This document shows, piece after piece, positions 1 through 7,161 of a stretch of 64,000 bases of DNA. The notes beneath the pieces are model-generated. The model saw nothing but the letters and a program-made list of their open reading frames with translations, was not told the origin of the DNA and ran no database searches. The position numbers and the translations under genes were made by a program. How positions within the stretch are numbered: position 1 is the stretch's first letter; every line of letters starts with the position of its first letter. The DNA comes from Jiangella alkaliphila (GTDB lineage: Bacteria; Actinomycetota; Actinomycetes; Jiangellales; Jiangellaceae): assembly GCF_900105925.1 (NCBI RefSeq), contig NZ_LT629791.1:930001-994000 (forward strand), read 5' to 3'.

Positions 1-135
1 GATCCGGGGTCGGCGGCGCACACCCACGGCACGCTGACCTACGACACCGGCATGGTGCTGGAGGTCGGCCTATGCCATAACGCCACCGCCGGTGGCTGGC
101 TCGTCGCCCGAGTCGAACTCGCGGACGCCGCCTGA
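1..135 (+). CDS. C-terminal end of an unidentified protein (partial)
   Basis: A reading frame open from the first base runs 44 codons to TGA at 133-135. The visible peptide ends GWLVARVELADAA, and the codon third positions are G/C-rich as in real genes here. The gene begins outside the window. No family is recognisable from this tail. It converges on the DUF2786 gene on the other strand, 15 bases away. Confidence 0.55.
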   Translation, partial: DPGSAAHTHGTLTYDTGMVLEVGLCHNATAGGWLVARVELADAA

Positions 136-150
136 CGGGGTGATGCCGGC

Positions 151-1524
151 TCAGGGCCTGCGGGCATGGCGGACGGCGCGGCGTTCGGTGGTCAGGACGG
201 CGCGGTCGGCGGCGGTGCGACCGGCTCCCCAGCCCGCCGCGTTGCCGGCGGAGAACGAGCGACGGGCGGTGGTGGCGAAGAGTGAGTCGAACAGGGTGTC
301 GACGGCGACCACGCGGTCGGCGAAGACGGGGACGAGGTCGGTGCCAGCGGCCGAGGCCGTCTGGGCTGCGGCGTCGCGGAGCCGTTCGCCGATGCGCGTG
401 GCGTACGACAGCAGGAACGAGTGCCGGAACGACCGGGTGCGAGACGTGCCGAGGCGGTTGTACTGGGAGCCCGACGCCAGCATCGCCCGGGCGGCCTGGA
501 CCAGCAGCGACGTCGACAGCACCTCGACGACGTCGAGGTCGAGGTCGGTGCCGAGGACGGTGACGAAGCCGAGTTTCTCGCTGGAGACCGTGCGGCAGTG
601 GTTGGCCGAGCCGACCTCCGCGACCAGCAGGGTCTTCGGCCCGAGATACGGGGCATCGAGCCAGATCCGGCGGGCCGCCGCTACGGCAACCGGGCGGTCG
701 GGCAGGACGGCGTCGGCGAGGGCTTGCTCGATCGAGTAGCGGCTCATCAGCTCCTGCGCCTTCGCCGACAACGCCTCGGCCTCCTCCGGATAGGGAGTCG
801 ACTCGGCCTTGGCCAGCAGCGCACGCACCCGGCCGAGCACCTTCTCAGGCGACGGGCGCGGACGGCCGGACCCACCACCGCCGGCCGATTCTCGCCCGTC
901 CCCGGCCGCCGATCCGGCGGCGGCCGAACCGCGGGCGTCGTCGCCGGCGGAGGCTCGGCTGCCGCGGGCCGAACCCGCGGCGTCAGGATGGAGGGCAGCA
1001 GTCGCTTGTCCGGGCGGCGGGAGGATCAGCTGCAGCGCCGGCAGCCGAAGCGCCAGCCCGACCAGCTCGAGCGCCGCCTCGAGGAGCGCCGCCCGCTCGA
1101 CACCGTGTTGCCGCGCCCACTGGGACGGGTACGGGCCCGCAGGGTCCCACCAGCGCTCCGCGCCGACCTCATCCAACTGCGCCAGCCAGCGCGGATGCGT
1201 CGTCGCCGCAGGGTATTGCGCGGCGGCGTCGGCCATGGCGTCGAGGACAAGGAGGACCGCGCTGGCAGAGGCCTGCCGCCGGGTGACTTCGTGGAGGTCG
1301 ACGGGGAGCCAGCCGGCGGTCCAGAGGCGGTCGACCTGGGCACGGAGGAGCTGGACGACCGCAGCGTCGACCAGGCGGCCCGGCGCGGCAGCCGACACGG
1401 CGCGTGCGGCCGCAGCCACGGCGCCAGGCCCGCGGCGCACGCCGTCGGCGGCCACCGAGAGCAGCCATTCGGCCACGCCCTCAGCGGTCACCGGGCGCCG
1501 CCGGTCGTCGTCGTGCGGGTACAC
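151..1524 (-). CDS. DUF2786 domain-containing protein
   Basis: This is a 457-residue protein of unknown function. The recognisable part is a DUF2786 motif at about residues 225-265 (VLGRVRALLAKAESTPYPEE, then EALSAKAQELMSRYSI), a short helical domain common in actinobacteria and phages. An Ala/Gly/Ser-rich linker precedes it at about 180-220. The conserved C-terminal region after the motif (LLVAEVGSANHCRTV and following) is typical of the actinobacterial members. The start is GTG at 1524, with a GAGAGGTGG ribosome-binding site just upstream. No catalytic function can be assigned. DUF2786 identity is fairly secure from the motif; role unknown. Confidence 0.85.
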   Translation of the reverse strand: MYPHDDDRRRPVTAEGVAEWLLSVAADGVRRGPGAVAAAARAVSAAAPGRLVDAAVVQLLRAQVDRLWTAGWLPVDLHEVTRRQASASAVLLVLDAMADAAAQYPAATTHPRWLAQLDEVGAERWWDPAGPYPSQWARQHGVERAALLEAALELVGLALRLPALQLILPPPGQATAALHPDAAGSARGSRASAGDDARGSAAAGSAAGDGRESAGGGGSGRPRPSPEKVLGRVRALLAKAESTPYPEEAEALSAKAQELMSRYSIEQALADAVLPDRPVAVAAARRIWLDAPYLGPKTLLVAEVGSANHCRTVSSEKLGFVTVLGTDLDLDVVEVLSTSLLVQAARAMLASGSQYNRLGTSRTRSFRHSFLLSYATRIGERLRDAAAQTASAAGTDLVPVFADRVVAVDTLFDSLFATTARRSFSAGNAAGWGAGRTAADRAVLTTERRAVRHARRP

Positions 1525-1730
1525 GGACCACCTCTCGTCAATCCAAAAAGATCACCCGAACCGAGCAATCTCGCCCATCATCGCCGCTCGGTCCGACACA
1601 GTTGTTCTGCAAGCCCGGCCGCAGCCGTGGGGTGCCCAAGAGATGGACGACGCTACCGAGGGGGTCTCGTGGTGTCATACCTTGCGTCAGGTCGCCTTGC
1701 TCACCGACGACCGAACGGGAGATGCGTGCG

Positions 1731-2546
1731 ATGACCATTGGCCGAGTCCCGGTGCGCGACGGCGAGCTGTTCTTCGACGAGCGGGGCGCCGGGCATCCGC
1801 TGGTGTTGCTGCACAGCGGATCCCTCGACCACCGGATGTGGGACGAGCAGGTCGGGCCGTTCGTCCGCGCCGGCTACCGGGTCATCCGCTACGACGCCCG
1901 CGGGCACGGCCGGTCGTCGACGCCGAAGGCGGACTTCGCGGCGTACGAGGACCTGCGCGAGCTGCTCGCCGGGCTGGACGTGAACCGGGCGTCACTGGTC
2001 GGTCTGTCGTACGGCGCGCGGACGGCGATCGACTTCGCGCTGGCGCACCCGAACGTCGTCGAGATGATGGTGCTGGCCAGTCCTGGCGTGAGCGGCATGC
2101 AGTTCACCGACCCGGCCATCCTCGCGCTCATGCAGCAGCAGGCCGAGGCCGCGCAGGCCCGCGACGTCGACGGCTACGTCGAGTACTTCCTGCGCGCCTG
2201 GGTCGACGGCCCGCAGCGGACGCCCGGCGAGGTCGACCAGCAGGTGCGGGAGCGGTGCCGGCAGATGGCCCGCGACGTCATCGACGGGCACGCGTCGGGC
2301 ACGGGGGCACTGCGCGAGCTCGGCGCACTCGAGCGGCTCGGTGAGCTGACTACACCGCTGCTGGTACTGGTCGGCGACCTCGACTCGGCCGACATCCACG
2401 CGGCCGCCGGGCGCATCGAGGCCGAGGCGCAGTTCGCCGCCAGCGCGGTCGTCCCCGGCACCGGACACACGCTGGCCATGGAGCAGCCGGCCGCGTTCAA
2501 CGCCGCCGTGCTCACCTTCCTCGAACGCGCCCGTCTGGCCCGCTGA
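1731..2546 (+). CDS. alpha/beta-fold hydrolase
   Basis: This is a 271-residue cytosolic hydrolase of the alpha/beta superfamily. The strand/oxyanion segment is PLVLLHSGSLDHRMWDEQ. The nucleophile elbow is GLSYGA, with Ser as nucleophile. The acid lies in the LLVLVGDLDSADI region and the catalytic His in VVPGTGHTLAMEQP near the C-terminus. It resembles the 3-oxoadipate enol-lactonase/epoxide-hydrolase-like group, but the substrate cannot be read from sequence. I prefer ATG at 1731 because GGAG lies 9 bases upstream. An in-frame ATG at 1722 would leave almost no spacing. It converges with the TetR gene that follows. Confidence 0.88.
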   Translation: MTIGRVPVRDGELFFDERGAGHPLVLLHSGSLDHRMWDEQVGPFVRAGYRVIRYDARGHGRSSTPKADFAAYEDLRELLAGLDVNRASLVGLSYGARTAIDFALAHPNVVEMMVLASPGVSGMQFTDPAILALMQQQAEAAQARDVDGYVEYFLRAWVDGPQRTPGEVDQQVRERCRQMARDVIDGHASGTGALRELGALERLGELTTPLLVLVGDLDSADIHAAAGRIEAEAQFAASAVVPGTGHTLAMEQPAAFNAAVLTFLERARLAR

Positions 2547-2561
2547 CCGAGGGCAGCGACC

Positions 2562-3173
2562 TCACTCCACCCGCAGCCCGCGCGCGATGACGTCCAGCGC
2601 GCCGTCGACGATCTCACGCATGGAGTCGCGGTATCCGGTCTCGTGCCAGTAGAGGATCGCCTCCATGAACGCGGCGACGAGCGCCGCCGTGACGACCCGC
2701 ACCTCCAGCCCGTCCGGGTCGCGCCCGGTGTGCTTGGCCATGGACTTGCGCAGCTCGGCCGCCATCTCGTCGGCCTGCCGGTGCATGCCGGCCCAGACAT
2801 CCGGCTCAGTCATGGCGTACTGCATGCGGCGCCGGATGAGGTGCTCGTCCTGCTGCAGCAGGGCGACCGTGACGACGTCGCTGAGCACCTCGCGCAGGGC
2901 GAGGATCGGATCCTGGACGGCCATCCCCTCGTCGAACGCTCGCAACGCGATGGGGTCCCACTCGTCCCAGAGGATGACCATCTCTTTGGTGCCGAAGTAC
3001 CGGTAGACGGAGCTCGGCGACACCTCGGCCTCGGCGGCGATGCGCTCGATGGTGACGTGGGCGTACCCGTCGCGATCGAACAGGTCCAGCGCCACCTCCT
3101 GGATGTGGCGCATCGCCTTGAGCTTCTTGCGCTCGCGCAGGCCCAGCGGGCGCATCGTCATCGGCTCGGTCAT
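2562..3173 (-). CDS. TetR/AcrR-family transcriptional regulator
   Basis: This is a 203-residue one-component repressor. The N-terminal helix-turn-helix covers about residues 15-62 (QEVALDLFDRDGYAHVTIER, then EVSPSSVYRYFGTKEMV). The rest is an all-helical ligand domain rich in Met, Trp and Tyr. The start MTEPMTMRP at 3173 lacks a strong Shine-Dalgarno; internal Met codons 4 and 6 residues later are alternatives. Upstream lies a 10-bp palindrome that may be its own operator. Target and ligand are unknown. The likely targets are the adjacent hydrolase or acetyltransferase genes, by neighbourhood only. Confidence 0.9.
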   Translation of the reverse strand: MTEPMTMRPLGLRERKKLKAMRHIQEVALDLFDRDGYAHVTIERIAAEAEVSPSSVYRYFGTKEMVILWDEWDPIALRAFDEGMAVQDPILALREVLSDVVTVALLQQDEHLIRRRMQYAMTEPDVWAGMHRQADEMAAELRKSMAKHTGRDPDGLEVRVVTAALVAAFMEAILYWHETGYRDSMREIVDGALDVIARGLRVE

Positions 3174-3200
3174 CAGCGCCGATGGTAGCGCCGAACGACC

Positions 3201-3210
3201 GTCAATTGAC
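3201..3210. promoter_or_regulatory. palindrome upstream of tetR, possible operator
   Basis: GTCAATTGAC is a perfect 10-bp palindrome 28 bases upstream of the TetR start codon. It lies in AT-richer DNA than its surroundings, between two genes on the same strand. It contains a TTGAC element on each strand that could serve as a -35 box. Autoregulation by the TetR protein is inferred from position only. Confidence 0.4.
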
Positions 3211-3235
3211 AGTGGCTCGCAGTTAACCGAACAGG

Positions 3236-4288
3236 TCAGATCTCTTTCGTCAGCAGCAGGCTGCCCAGCCTGCGCTCGTAGCCGAGCCGGGTGTAGACGC
3301 CGAGCGCGCCGGTCGGGTTGTCGGTGTCGACGTCGAGTCCGGCGTACTGCATGCCGCCGGCGGCGTAGGCGCGCATCGCGGCCGTGAGCAGGGCGCCGGC
3401 CAGCCCGCGGCCGCGCCATTCGCGCCGGACGGAGAGCACGTCGGTCCACCCCTCGGTGAAGCCCTGCGGCCCCCAGTCCTGGTCGTACGCCCCCGACAGG
3501 AGGTAGCCGACGACGCGGCCGGTGGCCTCCTCGACGGCGGCGAAGCTCCAGTCGGGCTGGAACTTCTCGCCGCCGACGACGTCGAGCGCCCACGCCTCGG
3601 CGTCGATCGAGCTGGAGCCCCAGTGGTCGCGGGCGAACGACTCGTTGTGCGCGATGCGGATGTCCTCGTCGCGCTCCTTGGAGTACGGCTCGATCCGCAG
3701 GCCCTCGGGCACGTCGCCGGCCGGCAGCTCGACGCCCAGGTCGCGGCGCATGTCGACGTACCAGCGGATCGGGGTGAACCCGACGGTCTCGGCCATCCGG
3801 CGGGCATCGGCGTGCGACTCGTCGAGATAGAGCCGGATGCGGGCCGGCAGGTTCACCGTCGCGGCGGCGAGCTGCTGACGTCCACGCGCCTCGGACCACG
3901 CGAGCAGCGCCCGCCCGATGCCGCGTCGGCGATAGTCGGGATGCACCGCACCGAACAGCGTCGGCGCGAGCGTGCCCTCGGTGACCTGGCGGAACTCCGA
4001 CCAGGAGTAGGCGCGGATGGTGCCGTCGGCGTCGAAGCCGGCGACGCTGTCGCGGGCGGGGTCGCGCCAGGCGCCCTTGAAGTGGTCGGCCAGCTCGGAC
4101 TCCGCAGCGCGCTCGTTCGCGTTGTCGTGGTCCTCGACGACCTCGCACAGCGCGAACCAGGCGGGGAGGTCGTCGGGCGTCAGTGCCCGCCAGGTCAGGC
4201 CGACGCCGTCAGGCAGCGCGGGCAGGTCGGTCGGTGCGGCGGCCCGGACGGCGAGCGGCTCGAGGTCGACGGTGCTCACGGTGGCCAC
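3236..4288 (-). CDS. GNAT-family N-acetyltransferase with two acetyltransferase domains
   Basis: This 350-residue protein is built of two tandem GNAT folds. The first (about 30-180) has the acetyl-CoA signature HPDYRRRGIGRALLAW. The second (about 190-350) has RREWRGRGLAGALLTAAMRA and then a GVYTRLGYERR C-terminal strand. The double-domain arrangement resembles mycothiol synthase (MshD) and related actinobacterial proteins. The overall sequence does not let me call MshD, so the acceptor substrate is left open. The start ATG at 4288 gives MATVSTVDLEPL. It is followed downstream on the same strand by the tetR gene 63 bases away. Confidence 0.85.
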   Translation of the reverse strand: MATVSTVDLEPLAVRAAAPTDLPALPDGVGLTWRALTPDDLPAWFALCEVVEDHDNANERAAESELADHFKGAWRDPARDSVAGFDADGTIRAYSWSEFRQVTEGTLAPTLFGAVHPDYRRRGIGRALLAWSEARGRQQLAAATVNLPARIRLYLDESHADARRMAETVGFTPIRWYVDMRRDLGVELPAGDVPEGLRIEPYSKERDEDIRIAHNESFARDHWGSSSIDAEAWALDVVGGEKFQPDWSFAAVEEATGRVVGYLLSGAYDQDWGPQGFTEGWTDVLSVRREWRGRGLAGALLTAAMRAYAAGGMQYAGLDVDTDNPTGALGVYTRLGYERRLGSLLLTKEI

Positions 4289-4322
4289 CGTAGGGGCCGC
4301 CGCTTCACACCGCGAGCGAATT

Positions 4323-5288
4323 TCAGTCGACGCCCAGCATCAGCGTCCACCACGACGTCATCCCGAGCAACCCGCCCTGCTCCGTGCCGATGCCGACCGA
4401 CGTGTACGAGTAGTCCAGCAGCCGGTCGCGCTCGCCGCCGCCGTCCTCCCACTGACGGACGACCTGCTCGGCGCTGCGCAGGTTCCCGCGCGCCAGGTTC
4501 TCGCCGACCCTAGCGGTGTAACCCTCGTCGGCGGCACGGTCGGCCGGCCCTTCGCCGTCGGGGTTGACGTGCGAGTAGTAGTCCCGTTCCCGCATGTCGT
4601 CGCTGTGCTCGCGGGCGGCGATGGTGAGCCGCGGGTCGACCCGCAGCGCGGGGCAGCCGGCCTCGGCCCGGGCGTCCTCCGCGGAGTCCAGCATCCGCTC
4701 CTCGGAGCTGGACAGCTCGATGATCGGCAGCTCCAGGTCCGGATCGTCCGAGGGCTCCTCGGACGGCGGCTCCACGCTCGGCTCGTCGGAGGGCTCGTCG
4801 GACGGCTCCTCCGACGGCTCGTCGGACGGGTCCTCCGACGGCTCGGACGGCTCGTCGGTCGGCTCGGACGGGTCCGACGGCCGCGGCGAGTCGGGCTCGC
4901 GCGGCGGCGTCGTGGCGGAGTAATTGTCGTCGGAGTCCTCGGAGCTCTCGTCGGACCCGCCGGAGTCGTCGTCGGACCCGTTGTCGGAGTCGTCGGACTC
5001 GTCGGGCGACGGCGACTCGGATCCGGTCGGCGACGGCGTCTCACCGGGCTCGCTCGGCGAGCCGGACGGCGTGGTGCCGGTGTGCGGCGACGGGGTCTCG
5101 CCGGTCGTGAAGTCGTCGACCTGCGACCCGCCCTCCGCGCGCGCGTGCAGCATCGGCGGACCGTCCGTGATGGCCACGACCACCGCTCCGATCGCCAGGA
5201 AGCCGACGAGAGCCAAGAGACCCACGCGGACCAGCAGAGGAACGTCCCGGACACGCCGTTGCCTGTAACGCGGCAGGTTCGAGCTCAC
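4323..5288 (-). CDS. CAP-domain (SCP/PR1-like) exported protein with long acidic Ser/Pro linker
   Basis: This is a 321-residue membrane-anchored or secreted protein. A basic N-terminus (NLPRYRQRRVRDVP) is followed by a hydrophobic segment, VRVGLLALVGFLAIGAVVVA. Then comes a linker of about 130 residues made almost only of Asp, Ser, Glu, Pro and Thr, with DEPSEEPS-type repeats. The C-terminal 120 residues are a CAP domain: LRVDPRLTIAAREHSDDMRE, YYSHVNPDGEGP (the His region of the family) and GYTARVGENLARG. I prefer the GTG start at 5288 because AAAGGA lies 9 bases upstream; an in-frame ATG exists at 5327. CAP proteins are extracellular; in bacteria their roles are largely unknown. Confidence 0.85.
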   Translation of the reverse strand: MSSNLPRYRQRRVRDVPLLVRVGLLALVGFLAIGAVVVAITDGPPMLHARAEGGSQVDDFTTGETPSPHTGTTPSGSPSEPGETPSPTGSESPSPDESDDSDNGSDDDSGGSDESSEDSDDNYSATTPPREPDSPRPSDPSEPTDEPSEPSEDPSDEPSEEPSDEPSDEPSVEPPSEEPSDDPDLELPIIELSSSEERMLDSAEDARAEAGCPALRVDPRLTIAAREHSDDMRERDYYSHVNPDGEGPADRAADEGYTARVGENLARGNLRSAEQVVRQWEDGGGERDRLLDYSYTSVGIGTEQGGLLGMTSWWTLMLGVD

Positions 5289-5602
5289 GTGGCCTGATCC
5301 TTTCCACCCGGGGCGGTCGCGCCGCACCGGATCCCGGTCAAATCGCTGAGAACCGACATTCCATAGCCATCGCCCAGTTTTGTCCAGGAACCGCCCATCT
5401 CAAACATCGATCAAGAAGACCAAGGTGAACACGGACGGTCATCGAACGAGAATGTCGCGGTGAGAGGGGGCCGGAGGCCTCCTCGATTTCGTCGGTGCCA
5501 GGCGCCGAGCCAGGGCGACCGTTGCTGGGGCCATGCCCGCCCCGACGACACTCCAGAGGCCAGAGCAGTGACCGGATCGAGCCGTCGGCGAAGATGTCTC
5601 GC
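5289..5602. other. divergent intergenic region
   Basis: About 310 bases between the start codons of the CAP-domain gene (minus) and the Nudix gene (plus), so both promoters should lie here. It is locally AT-richer around 5340-5460. I see a short GC-rich imperfect hairpin near 5465-5485 but no convincing RNA gene or small reading frame. Confidence 0.4.
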
Positions 5603-6046
5603 ATGAGCGAACTGCAGGCGCCGCCGGAGCGACTCGTGGTGGCCGCGGCGATCGTCGACGACCTCGCGCGGCCGACGCGGTTGCTGGCCGCGCGGCGCAG
5701 CGAACCGCCGGAGCTGGCCGGCGGCTGGGAGTTCCCCGGCGGCAAGGTCGAGGCCGGTGAACAGCCGCTGGACGCGCTCCACCGGGAGCTGCGCGAGGAG
5801 CTCGGCATCGCCGTCGAGGTCGGCGCGGAGATCACCGGCCCGCTCGACGGACGGTGGGCGCTCGGCCCCGGCCTGTCGATGCGGCTGTGGCTCGCGGTCG
5901 TCGCCGACGGGGTGCCGGCGCCGCTGGAGGACCACGACGAACTGCGCTGGCTCGGTCCCGGCGAGTGGGCGGACGTGCCGTGGCTGCCGGCGGACGTCGC
6001 CGTGGTGGAGGCGCTGATCGCGCTGTGCCCGTCGGCGAGGGTCTGA
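5603..6046 (+). CDS. Nudix (MutT-like) hydrolase
   Basis: This is a 147-residue pyrophosphohydrolase of the Nudix superfamily. The full Nudix box is visible at about residues 40-62: GKVEAGEQPLDALHREL followed by REELGI, with the G-x5-E-x7-RE-x2-EE-x-G spacing intact. The preceding EFPGG is typical of MutT/8-oxo-dGTPase-type members, and the C-terminal LRWLGPGEWADVPWLPAD matches the (deoxy)nucleoside-triphosphate group. I chose ATG at 5603 because a GAAG element lies 9 bases upstream; ATG at 5594 is in frame. Sanitation of oxidised dNTPs is the likely but unproven role. Confidence 0.9.
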   Translation: MSELQAPPERLVVAAAIVDDLARPTRLLAARRSEPPELAGGWEFPGGKVEAGEQPLDALHRELREELGIAVEVGAEITGPLDGRWALGPGLSMRLWLAVVADGVPAPLEDHDELRWLGPGEWADVPWLPADVAVVEALIALCPSARV

Positions 6047-6134
6047 CGGCGACGAGCGAGCGGCGAGCAGGCGAGGCGGGAGGTCCACTGAGCGGTGGAC
6101 GACGGCGGCGGCGGGCGGCACTAGCCTGGCGGGT

Positions 6135-6818
6135 ATGACCACCCAGCCCGAGCCCGCCGACCAGCCCGTGGAGCCGCACGTCCTGCCCAGCGTCCGCGCC
6201 TCCGACGACGAGCGCGAACAGGTCGTGCAGGCGCTGTCGGAGCACGCGACCACCGGCCGGCTGACGCTGGCCGAGCTGGAGGAGCGCATCGGGCTGGCAT
6301 ACCGGTCCGTCACCCGCGACGACCTCGCGAAGTTGACCGCGGACCTGCCGGGCTCGAGTGCGCTGGCGCCCGTCGCGAACAGCGGGCCGGTGGTCCGCTC
6401 GGACGGCGGCCAGCGCCGGTCGGCGACCAAGTGGATCGTCGCGTTCATGGGCGGTACGGAGAAGCGGGGCCGCTGGCGCGCGGCCGAGCGCATCAACGCG
6501 GTCGCTGTGATGGGCGGGCACGACATCGACCTGCGGCACGCGGAGCTGGACGCCGACGACACGACGATCATCGCGATCACGATCATGGGCGGCATGGACA
6601 TCTACGTGCCCGACACCATCGACGTCGAGGTCGGGGGGTTCTCGCTGATGGGCGGGACGGGCGAGCGCGGCAGCCGGCGGCCGGCGCGGGCGGGCGCGCC
6701 GCGGATCAAGATCCTCGCGTACAACCTCATGGGCGGCATCGACGTGTGGCGGCTGCCGGAGGAGACCAAGGACATGACGCTCAAGCAGGCCAAGAAGGCG
6801 GCCAAGCGAGCGGAGTGA
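6135..6818 (+). CDS. DUF1707 and LiaF-like C-terminal domain protein
   Basis: This is a 227-residue protein. The N-terminal DUF1707 domain (about 18-72) reads RASDDEREQVVQALSEHATT, then GRLTLAELEERIGLAYRSVT. The C-terminal half (about 105-205) contains a repeated short-strand pattern in which GG follows a hydrophobic stretch (VAFMGGTEKRG, AVMGGHDIDL, ITIMGGMDIYVP, SLMGGTGERG, NLMGGIDVW). This is typical of the cell-wall-active-antibiotic response (LiaF-like) beta-helical domain. There is no transmembrane segment. Members often relate to envelope stress in Gram-positive bacteria; a specific role here is inference. Confidence 0.87.
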   Translation: MTTQPEPADQPVEPHVLPSVRASDDEREQVVQALSEHATTGRLTLAELEERIGLAYRSVTRDDLAKLTADLPGSSALAPVANSGPVVRSDGGQRRSATKWIVAFMGGTEKRGRWRAAERINAVAVMGGHDIDLRHAELDADDTTIIAITIMGGMDIYVPDTIDVEVGGFSLMGGTGERGSRRPARAGAPRIKILAYNLMGGIDVWRLPEETKDMTLKQAKKAAKRAE

Positions 6819-6873
6819 CGGCGCCACACGTCAGCGGCGAGGCGCACGGCCCGGGCGCGACGCGGACATAAGG

Positions 6874-6908
6874 CGGCCCCGCAGGCCGGGCACGGACCTG
6901 CGGGGCCG
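6874..6908 (+). terminator. hairpin after the DUF1707 gene
   Basis: A perfect 12-bp stem (CGGCCCCGCAGG at 6874-6885 with its complement at 6897-6908) and an 11-base loop lie 55 bases beyond the stop. No clear T-run follows, as is common in actinobacteria. The rest of the 6819-7161 gap holds no recognisable gene. Confidence 0.6.
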
Positions 6909-7095
6909 GTCTATATCCGGGACAGCTCCCCCGTGGAAGCGCCCGTGGGCGAGCGCTGGATCGAGGCGGTGGAGGACTACCTCGTGTCCTGCGCTGAGAC
7001 AAACACTAGGCAGGACCGCTTTCAGATCGCTTTCATCGCGCATTCACTGCTGGTCAGCCCTAGGAGGACGCGGAATCAGGCGGTCTGGACACACA

Positions 7096-7135
7096 GCGGC
7101 CCCGGTCCCCGCAAGGGTGCGGGGACCGGGGCCGC
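7096..7135 (-). terminator. strong hairpin after the S1 protease gene
   Basis: A 17-bp perfect stem (7096-7112 with 7119-7135) encloses a 6-base loop. It lies 27 bases downstream of the protease stop codon on the minus strand and is a likely factor-independent-type terminator. Confidence 0.75.
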
Positions 7136-7161
7136 CAGTGGTACAGCAGGCGCGACGAACC

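Noticed and set aside
2562..4148. Long minus-strand frame joining the TetR gene to sequence upstream
   Set aside because: The upstream part is an out-of-frame shadow of the GNAT gene; TetR homology begins only at 3173.
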